DNA of 64,000 nt from Methylotenera mobilis JLW8 (GTDB taxonomy: Bacteria > Pseudomonadota > Gammaproteobacteria > Burkholderiales > Methylophilaceae): positions 1,054,001-1,118,000 of the forward strand of contig NC_012968.1 in NCBI RefSeq assembly GCF_000023705.1, written 5' to 3'. The translations under genes and the position numbers were made by a program. Of this stretch, positions 37,855 to 47,720 are shown one piece after another. Each line of letters begins with the position of its first letter. Position 1 is the first letter of the stretch. The notes beneath the pieces are model-generated. The model saw only the letters and a program-made list of their open reading frames with translations. It did no database searches and was not told the DNA's origin.

Positions 37855-38787
37855 TTAGAAATATCCCTCTTTTTTACGTTGCTCCATTGAAGCGTCTGAA
37901 GTTTGGTCGTCCAGACGTGTCGCACCGCGCTCAGTAATCGTGGTGGTGGCAGTTTCAATCACAATTTTGCTTACATTATCAGCATCTGAAAGTACAGGTG
38001 CGGTACATGTAATGTCACCTACAGTTCTGAAACGCACTTGCATGTTGATTACTTCTTCACCAGCTTTAGGCTGGTTAATGATTTCGCCGTTAGCAAGTGG
38101 CACGTTTGCTGGCATCATGGCACCGCCGCGCATAATGATGTCGCGCTGGTGTGAAAAGTAGATGCTCGGTAAGCCTAGGTTTTCACGCTCGATATACTGC
38201 CATACATCCATTTCTGTCCAGTTAGAAATAGGGAAGGCACGGATGTTTTCACCTTTATGTGAACGTGCGTTGTACAGGTTCCACAATTCAGGACGTTGGT
38301 TTTTCGGATCCCATTGGCCAAACTCGTCACGGAAACTCATGATACGTTCTTTGGCACGTGCTTTTTCTTCATCGCGACGTGCGCCACCGATGCAGCAGTC
38401 AAAGCCGAACTCTTCAATCGCTTCCAGTAAGGTTACAGATTGGTGTTTGTTACGTGGTTCGTCTGGTGATTTTAATACCACGGTACCGCGTTTCATTGAG
38501 TCTTCAACAGAACGCACGATTAGGCGCTCGCCTAACTCTGCAGCACGTTGGTCACGGAAATCCAGCACTTCTTGATAGTTGTGGCCGGTATCAATATGCA
38601 TGAGTGGAAATGGAAACTTACCAGGGCGGAATGCTTTTTCTGCCAAACGCAAAATACATAGTGAATCTTTGCCACCTGAGAATAATAGTACAGGGTTGCT
38701 ACATTGCCCCGCGACCTCGCGCAGAATGTAAATGGCCTCAGACTCTAGCCAGTCTAAATGAGATAAAGGTTGTTTAGTCGTTGTCAT
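37855..38787 (-). CDS. cysD: Sulfate adenylyltransferase subunit 2
   Basis: CysD is the catalytic ATP-sulfurylase subunit of the PP-loop family; the motif LFSGGKDSLCILRL lies near residues 38-51. HIDTGHNYQEVLDFRD and the C-terminal SERKKEGYF-like tail (DASMEQRKKEGYF) match. ATG 38787 gives 310 residues; the upstream TTG 38802 is less likely. It lies between cysH and cysN on the minus strand. Confidence 0.96.
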   Translation of the reverse strand: MTTTKQPLSHLDWLESEAIYILREVAGQCSNPVLLFSGGKDSLCILRLAEKAFRPGKFPFPLMHIDTGHNYQEVLDFRDQRAAELGERLIVRSVEDSMKRGTVVLKSPDEPRNKHQSVTLLEAIEEFGFDCCIGGARRDEEKARAKERIMSFRDEFGQWDPKNQRPELWNLYNARSHKGENIRAFPISNWTEMDVWQYIERENLGLPSIYFSHQRDIIMRGGAMMPANVPLANGEIINQPKAGEEVINMQVRFRTVGDITCTAPVLSDADNVSKIVIETATTTITERGATRLDDQTSDASMEQRKKEGYF

Positions 38788-38851
38788 ATTCTTAGGTTTC
38801 AAAAATCAAAAGTACTACTTAATACTGGATACGTTGCAGCGTTTTATAAAA

Positions 38852-39631
38852 TCACTTCTTTACGTGTAATCCGCATTCTTTGCTGTTGGGGTCTTCCCAC
38901 CACCAGCGACCGGCGCGCACATCTTCGCCCATAGCAATTGCGCGCGTACATGGTGCGCAACCTATGCTTGGGTAAAATTGGTCGTGCAGTTTGTTGTATG
39001 GCACATCAAACATACGGATGTATGCCCATACTTCTTTTTCAGTCCAGTTGCTGAGTGGGTTAAATTTTTCCAGCTGGTTGCCGCTATCAAACTCACGGAA
39101 GGGCAGGTTGACGCGCGTGGTAGATTGCTCTGCACGCATACCGGTAACCCATGCTTTTTTATCTTTTAAAGCACGTTGCAATGGCTCTACTTTGCGCATA
39201 AAGCAGCACGCTTTGCGCAAATCTATAGATTCGTAGAATGCATTGATGCCGTTGGTTCTTACATAGCTTTCTACCGCATCAGACTGCGGGAAAAAGATTT
39301 TAAGCTTGGTGTTGTACGTTTGCTCTGTTTTAGCAATTAAATCGTAGGTTTCAACCGGCAGACGGCCAGTGTCTAGCGAGAAAATCTCAATTGCAATTTT
39401 TTGGCGTTGAATGATGTCGGTTAACACCATATCTTCTGCGCCAAAGCTATTAGCAAAGGTGACTTCATTTGCGCCAAACTCATTGGCTGCGCTGCTCAGT
39501 AAGGCGAGGACTTCGTCCGCCTTTTGTTTAACGCTTGCTACCAACTCATCCGTCAGTGTTGGTCTGGTCGCAGGGTTGTTGGCGCTAGGTTTTAACATTA
39601 CTACCTGGCCTAAATCTACATCCGTAGTCAT
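38852..39631 (-). CDS. cysH: Phospho/adenylylsulfate reductase CysH (Fe-S type)
   Basis: CysH reduces activated sulfate to sulfite. Cysteine pairs KACC and GCAPC are those of [4Fe-4S]-containing APS reductases. The C-terminal ECGLH has the catalytic cysteine, and SLDTGRLPVETYDLI is the PP-loop-family segment. The 259 residues fit. Since no cysC (APS kinase) gene is present, APS rather than PAPS is the likely substrate. It starts at ATG 39631, immediately after the DUF934 gene. Confidence 0.93.
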   Translation of the reverse strand: MTTDVDLGQVVMLKPSANNPATRPTLTDELVASVKQKADEVLALLSSAANEFGANEVTFANSFGAEDMVLTDIIQRQKIAIEIFSLDTGRLPVETYDLIAKTEQTYNTKLKIFFPQSDAVESYVRTNGINAFYESIDLRKACCFMRKVEPLQRALKDKKAWVTGMRAEQSTTRVNLPFREFDSGNQLEKFNPLSNWTEKEVWAYIRMFDVPYNKLHDQFYPSIGCAPCTRAIAMGEDVRAGRWWWEDPNSKECGLHVKK

Positions 39632-40249
39632 TTATGCGCCTCTGTTATAACGCTTAAACACTGGGCGAGGTTCATCAACCGCACCTTGGTATGGTTTAGT
39701 GAAATCGCTCAAGCTGGCAATCGCTTCCTGTGCAGAGCGGTCAGCACGCACTAAGTAGCTGGTAAAGCCGCTGCGTTTTAAGAAAAACAATTGGTCACGT
39801 AATACGTCGCCAAACGCACGTAGCTCATTTTTAAAGCCAAAGCGTGTGCGTAGCAGGTTGCCTAATGAGAAAATACGACCATCAGCAAAACGCTCTACAA
39901 AAATCGCGATGATAGGTAACACGTTTAAGTCGGCTTGTTTTTGTGTCAGGTTTTCAAGCAGTTCATGCGTTGCTAACCAAACGCCGATTTCACCTTGTGC
40001 AATACGGTCTTTAATTTCGTTATTGCGAGCAACGAATACGCTTAAAGGCAAAATGATTTTGCCAGTTGCCGGAATCACTGTGTCGGCAATCTGCGCCTCA
40101 GTCACAGTAGCTTCACCAGTAAGTTTAAATAACACCACTTTACCGGCTTGTTTGCGCTCTTCTACTTGCGTCGCTGGCAACTGAACTAGTGTCCAGTCAT
40201 CAGCTACTATGCTAGCCACGCCATTGTTTAGTTTGATTAAATTACTCAT
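39632..40249 (-). CDS. DUF934 protein of the sulfite-reductase operon
   Basis: The 205 residues match the DUF934 family, which in beta/gammaproteobacteria sits between cysI and cysH and is thought to assist sulfite reduction. Its biochemical role is not established. RFADGRIFSLGNLLRTRFGF and the ending PRPVFKRYNRGA are visible family blocks. The ATG overlaps the cysI stop by 4 nt and cysH follows directly, so it is part of the operon. Confidence 0.85.
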   Translation of the reverse strand: MSNLIKLNNGVASIVADDWTLVQLPATQVEERKQAGKVVLFKLTGEATVTEAQIADTVIPATGKIILPLSVFVARNNEIKDRIAQGEIGVWLATHELLENLTQKQADLNVLPIIAIFVERFADGRIFSLGNLLRTRFGFKNELRAFGDVLRDQLFFLKRSGFTSYLVRADRSAQEAIASLSDFTKPYQGAVDEPRPVFKRYNRGA

Positions 40250-41913
40250 GCTGCAACCTCATTTTTTGCATAGACATGTGCCTTGAATGGGGCAACGCCC
40301 AAGCGACGCACAGTGTCAATAAATCTTTCTTCAGGTGTACGTTCTTGAATGTAAACCTCAATTAGTTTTTGCACTACACCAGGCATTTCTTCTGCTGAGA
40401 ATGAAGGCCCGATCACGGTGCCAAGACTTGCATCGTTGCCTTGTTTGCCGCCAATAGAGACTTGATACCACTCAGAACCATCTTTATCTACGCCAAGAAT
40501 ACCAATATGGCCTACATGGTGGTGACCGCAAGCATTCATACAACCTGAAATGTTGAGCTCCATCTCACCGATGTCGTGCAGGTAGTCCAAATCATCAAAT
40601 TGCATTTGAATCGCTTTAGCGATAGGAATGCTCTTCGCGTTTGCCAGTGAGCAGAAGTCACCGCCTGGGCAGCAGATAATGTCTGTGAGTAAGCCAATGT
40701 TAGGGCTTGCCAAACCATTGGCACGTGCTTTTTCCCATAATGCAAACAGGTCGCTTAATTTAACATCGGCCAGAATTAGGTTTTGCTCATGAGATGAACG
40801 TAACTCACTAAAGCTGTATTCATCAGCGAGGTCTGCTACCGTCCACATTTGCTCAGAGCTAATGTCGCCAGGGGCTTGACCATGTGGTTTGAGTGAAAGC
40901 GTTACTGCACGGTACCCCGCTTGCTTATGTGGGTGTACGCAACGTTTCACCCATGCTGCAAATGCAGGGTTGCTGGCAACTGCTGTATCAAAGCCGGCGT
41001 TATGTGCAGGTACGTTCTCATACGGCATCACGTCAAAGTGCTGCGCCACGCGTGCTAACTCAGCTTCGGTAATCGTGTTTTCTGTATCCTTAATGTGCGC
41101 CCATTCAGCGTCCACTTGTTTACGGAACTCATCAATGCCTAAAGCTTTCACTAAAATCTTGATACGCGCTTTGTAGATATTGTCGCGACGGCCATGCAGG
41201 TTGTACACACGGATAATCGCTTCGCAATAGGTAAGGGCGTGTTGCCACTCCAGATGCTCGCGTATCACGGTGCCCAAGATTGGTGTACGGCCTAAGCCAC
41301 CGCCAACCCATACTTTGATGGCCACTTGGTTATTGCTGTCACGGTAGAACTCAAGGCCGATATCGTGCGCTTGCACTAATGCACGGTCGTTTTTAGTACC
41401 AGAAACTGCAATTTTGAATTTACGTGGCAATAAAGCAAACTCAGGATGGAACGTGCTCCATTGGCGCATGATTTCTGCAATCGCGCGTGGGTCGATGACT
41501 TCATCCGGTGCAACGCCTACGAACTGGTCGGTAGTAATGTTACGGATGCAGTTACCAGAGGTTTGAATCGCATGCATTTCAACCGTGGCTAGATCTGCCA
41601 AGATTTCAGGCACGTCTTCTAGTTTTGGCCAGTTTAATTGCAGGTTCTGACGGGTACTGAAGTGGCCGTAGCCTTTGTCGTATTTCTTAGAAATGTCGCC
41701 TAGTTTGCGCAGTTGTGCGCTAGATAACATGCCGTAAGGCACGGCAATGCGAAGCATTGGTGCCTGACGTTGAATATATAAGCCATTTTGAAGGCGTAGT
41801 GGGCGGAACTCGTCTTCTGATAGTTCGCCTGCCAAGTAGCGGCGAGTTTGGTCGCGGTATTGGGCAACGCGTTCATCAACAATCTGTTGATCTATTTCAT
41901 CATATTTATACAT
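40246..41913 (-). CDS. cysI: Sulfite reductase hemoprotein beta-component CysI
   Basis: CysI holds siroheme and a [4Fe-4S] cluster and reduces sulfite to sulfide. Cluster cysteines appear in CCPGGDFCSLAN and GCMNACGHHHVGHIGI. FSTRQNLQLNWPK is a substrate/siroheme arginine region. It has 555 residues. No cysJ flavoprotein is adjacent, so electrons probably come from ferredoxin rather than an NADPH subunit. The gene follows the TSUP gene by 27 nt on the minus strand. Confidence 0.94.
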   Translation of the reverse strand: MYKYDEIDQQIVDERVAQYRDQTRRYLAGELSEDEFRPLRLQNGLYIQRQAPMLRIAVPYGMLSSAQLRKLGDISKKYDKGYGHFSTRQNLQLNWPKLEDVPEILADLATVEMHAIQTSGNCIRNITTDQFVGVAPDEVIDPRAIAEIMRQWSTFHPEFALLPRKFKIAVSGTKNDRALVQAHDIGLEFYRDSNNQVAIKVWVGGGLGRTPILGTVIREHLEWQHALTYCEAIIRVYNLHGRRDNIYKARIKILVKALGIDEFRKQVDAEWAHIKDTENTITEAELARVAQHFDVMPYENVPAHNAGFDTAVASNPAFAAWVKRCVHPHKQAGYRAVTLSLKPHGQAPGDISSEQMWTVADLADEYSFSELRSSHEQNLILADVKLSDLFALWEKARANGLASPNIGLLTDIICCPGGDFCSLANAKSIPIAKAIQMQFDDLDYLHDIGEMELNISGCMNACGHHHVGHIGILGVDKDGSEWYQVSIGGKQGNDASLGTVIGPSFSAEEMPGVVQKLIEVYIQERTPEERFIDTVRRLGVAPFKAHVYAKNEVAA

Positions 41914-41940
41914 ATAGTGCTTTTTAAACTAACCTTTAAA

Positions 41941-42735
41941 TTAAACTAAAACGAATTTCAAACCAATCACTAGTAGTAACGTGGCTAAAATTAGGCGTAA
42001 TGTTTTTTCTGGAATTTTTACACTCAAGTGGCTACCGACCCATATTCCAGGTAGAGATCCGATGAGCAATGTGCCTAACAGTTCAAAGTTGACATGTCCA
42101 AGCGTCCAATGACCGAAGCCAGCAACCGCCGTTAACGGGATTGCATGCGCTAAATCAGTACCTACTACTTTGAGCGTGCTCATCTTAGGATAAAGGAAGA
42201 GCAGTGCCAGTGTGCCAAGCACACCTGCACCTACTGAAGAAATTGTAACTAGCGCACCCAGTATTATGCCAGTAAATATGGTTGCTGGGATTTGAATTTT
42301 ATCAAAACGACCACTACTAATGATAGTATCTTCGATTTCGCGCATTTTCTTACGCGTTAGGTAGCTGCGGATGATCAAAGCTACCGCAGTTAAAATCAGC
42401 GCAACGCCCAAAGTGTGGGTGATGATGCCGGAAATATCTTTTTCAATTTGGATAAGGTGTTTAATCACAAAAATGGTGATTACCGCAGAAGGTAAACTAC
42501 CTGTTGCCATCCATCCTACTACTCGCCAGTCCACAGATTTATGCGTATTGTGATGCACAAACACACCGCCTGTTTTGGTAATGGCGGCATATAGTAAGTC
42601 TGTACCTACCGCCACTGTTGCTTTAAAACCAAATAAAAAAACCAGCAATGGTGTCATTAATGAACCGCCGCCTACACCTGTGACGCCAACAAGCAGGCCT
42701 ACAGCAAAGCCTGATATTACATAACCAAATTCCAT
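41941..42735 (-). CDS. TSUP (TauE/SafE) sulfite/sulfur-compound exporter-like permease
   Basis: A 264-residue membrane protein with about eight helices. It carries two TauE/SafE half motifs (VGVTGVGGGSLMTPLLV and ISSVGAGVLGTLALLF, each with the glycine-rich turn). Family members transport sulfite, sulfoacetate or related anions. As the first gene of the cys operon it may export excess sulfite or import a sulfur source; direction is not shown by sequence. Its promoter lies in the divergent region with the CysB-type gene. Confidence 0.88.
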   Translation of the reverse strand: MEFGYVISGFAVGLLVGVTGVGGGSLMTPLLVFLFGFKATVAVGTDLLYAAITKTGGVFVHHNTHKSVDWRVVGWMATGSLPSAVITIFVIKHLIQIEKDISGIITHTLGVALILTAVALIIRSYLTRKKMREIEDTIISSGRFDKIQIPATIFTGIILGALVTISSVGAGVLGTLALLFLYPKMSTLKVVGTDLAHAIPLTAVAGFGHWTLGHVNFELLGTLLIGSLPGIWVGSHLSVKIPEKTLRLILATLLLVIGLKFVLV

Positions 42736-42927
42736 GTGGAGTATCCGTTATTAGTTAACTAAATTTAGACGCGCACTATAACAGTATGTAGTTAACTTTT
42801 TTAAGAATATGTTATTCTATGGATATATCGTTTAGTTATATAAAAGATGCGCGTTTGTATGCGTTGATAATGTAAGCGGTGCGCTTGAAATATCTTGTTA
42901 ATAGATTATTTAGAAGAAGCTAATCTC
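42736..42927. promoter_or_regulatory. Divergent control region of the cys operon and CysB-type gene
   Basis: The spacer holds the 12-bp palindrome TTAGTTAACTAA (42751-42762) and a second TAGTTAACT (42789-42797), 37 bp apart. It also holds the inverted repeat AGAATA-TGT-TATTCT (42804-42818). On the minus strand TATAGT near 42775 is a -10-like box with a poor -35, as expected for an activator-dependent promoter. These are candidate CysB-family binding sites; no experimental consensus match was tested. Confidence 0.5.
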
Positions 42928-43854
42928 ATGAAGTTACATCAGTTACGTTATTTGCATGAAGTCGTAAAGCAGGGCTTGAATATTACCAGCGCTGCCGATG
43001 CTTTGTATACCTCGCAACCCGGAGTAAGTAAGCAAATTCAGTTGATTGAGGAAGAGCTTGGTCTGCAGATATTTAAACGCAATGGCAAGCGCTTAACGGG
43101 TTTAACGGTACCTGGTCAGCAGATTGTGATGCTGGCAGACAAAGTGATGCGCGATATTGAAAATATCAAGCGTGTCGGTGATGAGTTTAGTGATGTAGAG
43201 ACCGGTACTTTAACCATTGCCACCACGCATACGCAGGCGCGCTATAAGCTGCCCGCGGCGGTCAAAGCCTTTATGACCAATTATCCGCGTGTGAAGCTAA
43301 ATATTCACCAAGGTAACCCTAGCCAAGTGGCTGAGCAAGTGGAGAGCGGCGAGGCGGATATTGGGATTGCGACTGAGTCTATCAGCGAGCGCGAAAGCTT
43401 GTTATGCTTGCCTTGTTACCATTGGAATCGCTGCGTTGTGGTGCCGCCTGGCCACCCATTGTTGGACGATGTGCCTTTGACCTTGGAAAAGCTAGCGAAG
43501 TACCCGCTGATTACCTATGACTTTGCATTTACTGGCGGTACGTTGGTGTCTAAGACTTTTACCGATGCAGGCTTAACGCCGAATGTTGTGCTTACCGCGA
43601 TTGACGCGGATGTGATCAAGACATATGTCAGCTTGGGACTAGGGGTGGGCTTGCTTGCTAATATGGCGTATGACGCTGAGCGTGATACGCATCTAGCCAA
43701 AATTGACGTTGATCATTTATTTGCCGATAGCACGACCTACTTAGGCGTGCGTAAAGATGCATTTTTACGTGGCTATATGTATGGTTTTATTGAACTGATT
43801 GCGCCGCATTTTAACCGTGCGGCGGTTAATCAGGCACTTAAAATCGCTGATTAA
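42928..43854 (+). CDS. CysB/Cbl-type LysR-family regulator
   Basis: A 308-residue LysR regulator. The N-terminal helix-turn-helix (LNITSAADALYTSQPGVSKQI) and a CysB-like opening MKLHQLRYLHEVVKQ are clear. The effector domain contains TTHTQARYKLPAAVKAF, characteristic of CysB/Cbl, which sense acetylserine or sulfate/APS. ATG 42928 is chosen: GAAGAAG lies upstream and it restores the family N-terminus. A TTG at 42895 would add 11 residues. It is divergent from the sulfate operon, so it should activate it. CysB and Cbl cannot be separated here. Confidence 0.92.
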   Translation: MKLHQLRYLHEVVKQGLNITSAADALYTSQPGVSKQIQLIEEELGLQIFKRNGKRLTGLTVPGQQIVMLADKVMRDIENIKRVGDEFSDVETGTLTIATTHTQARYKLPAAVKAFMTNYPRVKLNIHQGNPSQVAEQVESGEADIGIATESISERESLLCLPCYHWNRCVVVPPGHPLLDDVPLTLEKLAKYPLITYDFAFTGGTLVSKTFTDAGLTPNVVLTAIDADVIKTYVSLGLGVGLLANMAYDAERDTHLAKIDVDHLFADSTTYLGVRKDAFLRGYMYGFIELIAPHFNRAAVNQALKIAD

Positions 43855-43888
43855 CAGATTGCTGATTAATTTAGATTAGGTGGTCACC

Positions 43889-44476
43889 ATGTTTATGCTG
43901 AGCGCGAGACGTATGTTGCACCAAAGTTATTGTGCTGTGTTTTTTCTTAGTCTGGGCATGGTTGCCTGCAGTTTTAACCAGCCCAACCTAACGCGCAAAG
44001 ATAATGCCTTGATTGGCCAAGTGCGGCCCGGCATGCCAGCTATTGACCCTACTAATGCTATTTATGAGCTTCCGGTTAACGCTAATGTGAGTTACAAGGA
44101 TGTGGTTGAGAGCTTAAAAAGCGTTTCTGAAGGCATGAATTTTGTAAATCCAGCTAACTTCCCGATTGGTGAGCATTTGAAGCTACGTGGTGTTGATCCG
44201 CAAGGTATTAAAGAAGTGCGCTCATTTTGCAACCTGAGCATGGGTACCGAGATTATTTTGGATCATCCCGAATTTTTGGTGTTTGCGCCTTGTCGAGTGG
44301 CGATTTATGAAAAGCTTGATCAAGATAATAAGCTCAGGCTTTATATTGCCCTAGATCGCCCCACCTTTGATTTAAAGAACATTAAGCATCCAACTGAACG
44401 TGCGAAAAAATCTGCACAGGAACTAGAAACCAAGTTGCTTGAAATCATGGATAGGGCGCGCAAAGGCGACTTTTAA
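43889..44476 (+). CDS. DUF302-type putative lipoprotein
   Basis: About 195 residues. The N-terminus is a signal peptide ending MVAC (possible lipobox, Cys near residue 27). The mature part has a DUF302-like block (VESLKSVSEGMNFVNPANFP, then ILDHPEFLVFAPCRVAIYE). ATG 43889 is preferred because AGGTGG lies five bases upstream. DUF302 proteins are of unknown function. It follows the CysB-type gene by 34 nt but shows no obvious sulfur link. Confidence 0.65.
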   Translation: MFMLSARRMLHQSYCAVFFLSLGMVACSFNQPNLTRKDNALIGQVRPGMPAIDPTNAIYELPVNANVSYKDVVESLKSVSEGMNFVNPANFPIGEHLKLRGVDPQGIKEVRSFCNLSMGTEIILDHPEFLVFAPCRVAIYEKLDQDNKLRLYIALDRPTFDLKNIKHPTERAKKSAQELETKLLEIMDRARKGDF

Positions 44477-44573
44477 TCTGCTTGTTCCGTAAAAACTGAC
44501 TGTGCTGTAAAACAGCCTGTTATTACTATCACTATTTATTAACGTTTATTACTAAGATTTAGGTAATCAATTC

Positions 44574-46022
44574 ATGGCTAACCCCATTTTAATTGCAAAG
44601 AATAATGAAATTTCCAGCGTAATTTTGCCAAGAATGGCAAACCGTCATGGCTTGATTGCTGGCGCAACGGGCACTGGCAAAACTGTCACATTACAGACGC
44701 TGGCAGAAGGTTTCTCAAAAAATGGTGTGCCAGTATTTATGGCCGATGTGAAGGGTGATTTGTCAGGTATGTCTCAGCAGGGTGGCGGTAACGCCCGTGT
44801 AGAGGCTAGGGTGCAGCAATTGGCGCTTTCTGATTTTAGCTATGCCAAGTGCCCGGTTACTTTTTGGGATATGTTTGGTGAAAAAGGGCATCCGGTTCGC
44901 ACCACCATTGCCGAAATGGGGCCTTTGCTACTGGCGCGTTTACTCAATTTAAACGAGGTACAGGCCGGTGTGCTTAACGCCGTATTTAAAATTGCCGATG
45001 ATAAAGGCTGGTTACTGCTGGATTTGAAAGATTTGCGTGCCATGATGCAGCATGCCTCTGAGAACTCAGCAGAATATCAAGCCTCATACGGTAATATTTC
45101 TGCGGCAAGCGTGGGCGCAGTGCAGCGTGCATTGCTACAGCTGGAGACGCAAGGCGCTGATATGCTGTTTGGTGAGCCTGCGCTTAATTTAGATGACTTG
45201 ATGCAGACCGATGAGCGGGGACATGGCGTCGTTAATATCTTGATGAGTGACAAGCTGTTTAACTCACCGCGTATTTATGCAACCTTGCTGTTGTGGCTGC
45301 TGTCCGAACTGTTTGAAAAGCTTCCAGAGGCTGGTGATTTAGATAAACCAAAACTCGTCTTCTTTTTTGATGAAGCACACTTGTTATTTAATGATGCGCC
45401 AGCGGTACTGCTTGAAAAAATTGAACAGGTCGTACGCTTGATTCGTTCAAAAGGGGTAGGCGTGTATTTTGTGAGCCAAAACCCACTGGATATTCCTGAT
45501 GCGGTGTTAGGGCAATTAGGCAACCGTGTGCAGCATGCCTTGCGCGCCTTTACGCCACGTGACCAAAAAGCCGTGAAATCTGCGGCAACTACCTTTAGAG
45601 TTAATCCTAAATTAGATGTGGAAAGTGTGATTACAGAGCTTGGAGTGGGCGAGGCGCTGGTTTCATTCTTGGATGATAAGGGCATTCCGACACCGGTGGA
45701 GCGCACCTTTGTCTGCCCGCCAGGTAGCCGTGTTGGCCCGGCAACCGATGCTGAACGTGCAGAGACAATCCGTACATCAATCCTGAGTAATGTTTACGAA
45801 AAACAGGTAGATCGCGAATCTGCTTATGAGATTTTAAACGCGCAAGTGGCTACGGCTGCAGAGGATGATGCAATAGAAACCGCAGGCAAGAAAGAGGCGG
45901 TAAGCCTTGCCGAGAGCGTGTTTGCAACGGCTGCTAAAAGTGCCGCACGCGCAATAGGCTCACAATTGGGCAGGCAAATCATTCGTGGTATTTTAGGTAG
46001 TATTTTAGGCGGACGTAAGTAG
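44574..46022 (+). CDS. HerA-like DUF853 ATPase (YjgR family)
   Basis: A 482-residue P-loop ATPase. Walker A is GATGTGKT near residues 31-38, and [10 protein letters not shown] near 263-272 is a Walker B segment. [12 protein letters not shown] and [19 protein letters not shown] are typical of the DUF853/YjgR group. The HerA-like fold suggests a DNA or membrane-associated motor, but the function is not known. The C-terminal half is Ala-rich with a glycine-ended tail ([15 protein letters not shown]). The following gene starts right after its stop. Confidence 0.85.
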   Translation: MANPILIAKNNEISSVILPRMANRHGLIAGATGTGKTVTLQTLAEGFSKNGVPVFMADVKGDLSGMSQQGGGNARVEARVQQLALSDFSYAKCPVTFWDMFGEKGHPVRTTIAEMGPLLLARLLNLNEVQAGVLNAVFKIADDKGWLLLDLKDLRAMMQHASENSAEYQASYGNISAASVGAVQRALLQLETQGADMLFGEPALNLDDLMQTDERGHGVVNILMSDKLFNSPRIYATLLLWLLSELFEKLPEAGDLDKPKLVFFFDEAHLLFNDAPAVLLEKIEQVVRLIRSKGVGVYFVSQNPLDIPDAVLGQLGNRVQHALRAFTPRDQKAVKSAATTFRVNPKLDVESVITELGVGEALVSFLDDKGIPTPVERTFVCPPGSRVGPATDAERAETIRTSILSNVYEKQVDRESAYEILNAQVATAAEDDAIETAGKKEAVSLAESVFATAAKSAARAIGSQLGRQIIRGILGSILGGRK

Positions 46023-46595
46023 TTGCAGATATTAATAGAAACTGGGTTTGCTGAGCAAACCATTACTAAGTCACGTTTTATTGCCATGGTGGTGCCGTGT
46101 ACTTCGGAGCGAGAAGTTGGTATGGCCTTACGCGCTTTTGCGGCTAAACATCCAACTGCGCATCATTTGGCTTATGCGTTCAGACTGAAAACGGAGGATG
46201 GTATCGTGCAGCGCTTTTCTGATGCTGGCGAGCCCTCTGGCACGGCTGGCATGCCGGTGTTAAAGCTGCTAGAGGGGCGCAACCTGATTAATGCTTGTGT
46301 AGGCGTTATTCGCTATTATGGTGGCATTAATCTAGGCACTGGCGGCTTGGCGCGCGCTTATGGTGGTACAGCAAAGCTGGCGCTGGATGCTACTAAAGTG
46401 GCAGATTATGTAGAAATGAAGGCTGTGAAGCTGACCATTGCTTATAATCAAATGGATTATGTTACAAAAGCATTATCAAAATGTAATGGTGGTATCTTAG
46501 ATAAAGCTTTTAATGAGAATATAGATTTGATTGTCTCAATTCCGGCGGCCGATGTTGCTGATTTTGTGAATAGGTTCTCGATTAAAAGCTATTAA
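46023..46595 (+). CDS. YigZ/IMPACT family protein
   Basis: A 190-residue protein with the UPF0029/IMPACT N-terminal domain: HHLAYAFRL, FSDAGEPSGTAGMPVL and VIRYYGGINLGTGGLARAY. The C-terminal domain is DUF1949-like. E. coli YigZ is of uncertain function, with suggested nucleotide or translation-related binding. It starts with TTG 46023 directly after the preceding stop; no closer ATG is present, so the ribosome-binding site is weak and translational coupling is likely. Confidence 0.9.
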   Translation: MQILIETGFAEQTITKSRFIAMVVPCTSEREVGMALRAFAAKHPTAHHLAYAFRLKTEDGIVQRFSDAGEPSGTAGMPVLKLLEGRNLINACVGVIRYYGGINLGTGGLARAYGGTAKLALDATKVADYVEMKAVKLTIAYNQMDYVTKALSKCNGGILDKAFNENIDLIVSIPAADVADFVNRFSIKSY

Positions 46596-46676
46596 TAAAC
46601 AGTTGGTTACTAATGACTGACTGTTATTTAACCAGTGTTTTAACTGGTATATTGAAGTGATTTATATAAGGTAACT

Positions 46677-47720
46677 ATGGCTAATAAAACACAGAAATCA
46701 TCAGTGGCCCAAGCAACCAGCTATGATATTGCAGCTTGGCTGCTAACTGGGTTTGCCTTGTTGTTTGTGCTTAAGCTTAGCTTGTTACCTGCACTGTTAG
46801 CGGGTTTGCTGGTGTATCAGCTGGTACACATGCTCACGCCGTATATCTCACGTAAGTTTCCAAGCAAGCGCCAAAATAACTACTCTAAATTTTGGGCGGT
46901 AGGTATTTTAGTGTTTTTTATTGTGAGTTTGTTATCACTGGCTGGTGCCGGGTTAACTGCCTTTTTGCGCTCTGATGCCGGCAGCCTAACCGTGCTGCTA
47001 GCTAAAATGGCGCAAATATTAGAAGACTCCAAAAAAATATTACCGAGTTGGCTGCTGATGCATTTACCGGCAGATGCCTTAACATTTAAAGAAATGTTAA
47101 CCACATGGCTACGTACGCATGCCGGTGAGTTGCAAGTGGTGGGAAAAGAAGCAGGGCGTGTTACTGCGCATATTTTGATCGGGATGATTATTGGCGGCAT
47201 GCTGGCCCTGCGAGAGGCGGTGACTGTGGAGCATTTTAAACCGTTTGCCGGTGCGCTTTACATGCGCTGTGCACTGTTGAGCGATGCTTTCAAACGAGTG
47301 GTTTTTGCGCAAATACGCATCTCTGCTATCAATACGTTCTTCACGGGCATTTATCTAGCAGTGGTCTTACCTTTGATGGGTATCCATTTGCCTTTAGTCA
47401 AAACCATGATTGCGATTACTTTTGTGGTGGGCTTGATTCCGGTGATTGGTAACCTGATTTCTAACGCCGTAATCGTGGTGGTGAGTTTAAGCCAAACGTT
47501 GGCGGTGGCGCTGGGCTCTTTACTTTACTTGGTGGTGATTCATAAGTTTGAGTATTTTTTGAACGCGCGCATCGTGGGCGGCCAAATTCGTGCCAACGCA
47601 TGGGAGCTGCTAATCGCCATGCTGTGTATGGAGGCTGCTTTTGGCCTGATAGGGATTGTGGCTGCACCTATTTACTATGCTTACGTTAAAGCCGAGCTAC
47701 GTGTGCGTGATTTGATATAA
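46677..47720 (+). CDS. AI-2E family transporter
   Basis: The 347 residues form about seven to eight membrane helices and match the AI-2E (PerM/TqsA/YdiK) family, whose members export small signals or act as ion permeases. LLVYQLVHMLTP near the N-terminus and the C-terminal block VKTMIAITFVVGLIPVIGNLISN are family hallmarks. The spacer on to the ppk2 gene on the other strand is 201 nt. The substrate is unknown. Confidence 0.88.
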   Translation: MANKTQKSSVAQATSYDIAAWLLTGFALLFVLKLSLLPALLAGLLVYQLVHMLTPYISRKFPSKRQNNYSKFWAVGILVFFIVSLLSLAGAGLTAFLRSDAGSLTVLLAKMAQILEDSKKILPSWLLMHLPADALTFKEMLTTWLRTHAGELQVVGKEAGRVTAHILIGMIIGGMLALREAVTVEHFKPFAGALYMRCALLSDAFKRVVFAQIRISAINTFFTGIYLAVVLPLMGIHLPLVKTMIAITFVVGLIPVIGNLISNAVIVVVSLSQTLAVALGSLLYLVVIHKFEYFLNARIVGGQIRANAWELLIAMLCMEAAFGLIGIVAAPIYYAYVKAELRVRDLI

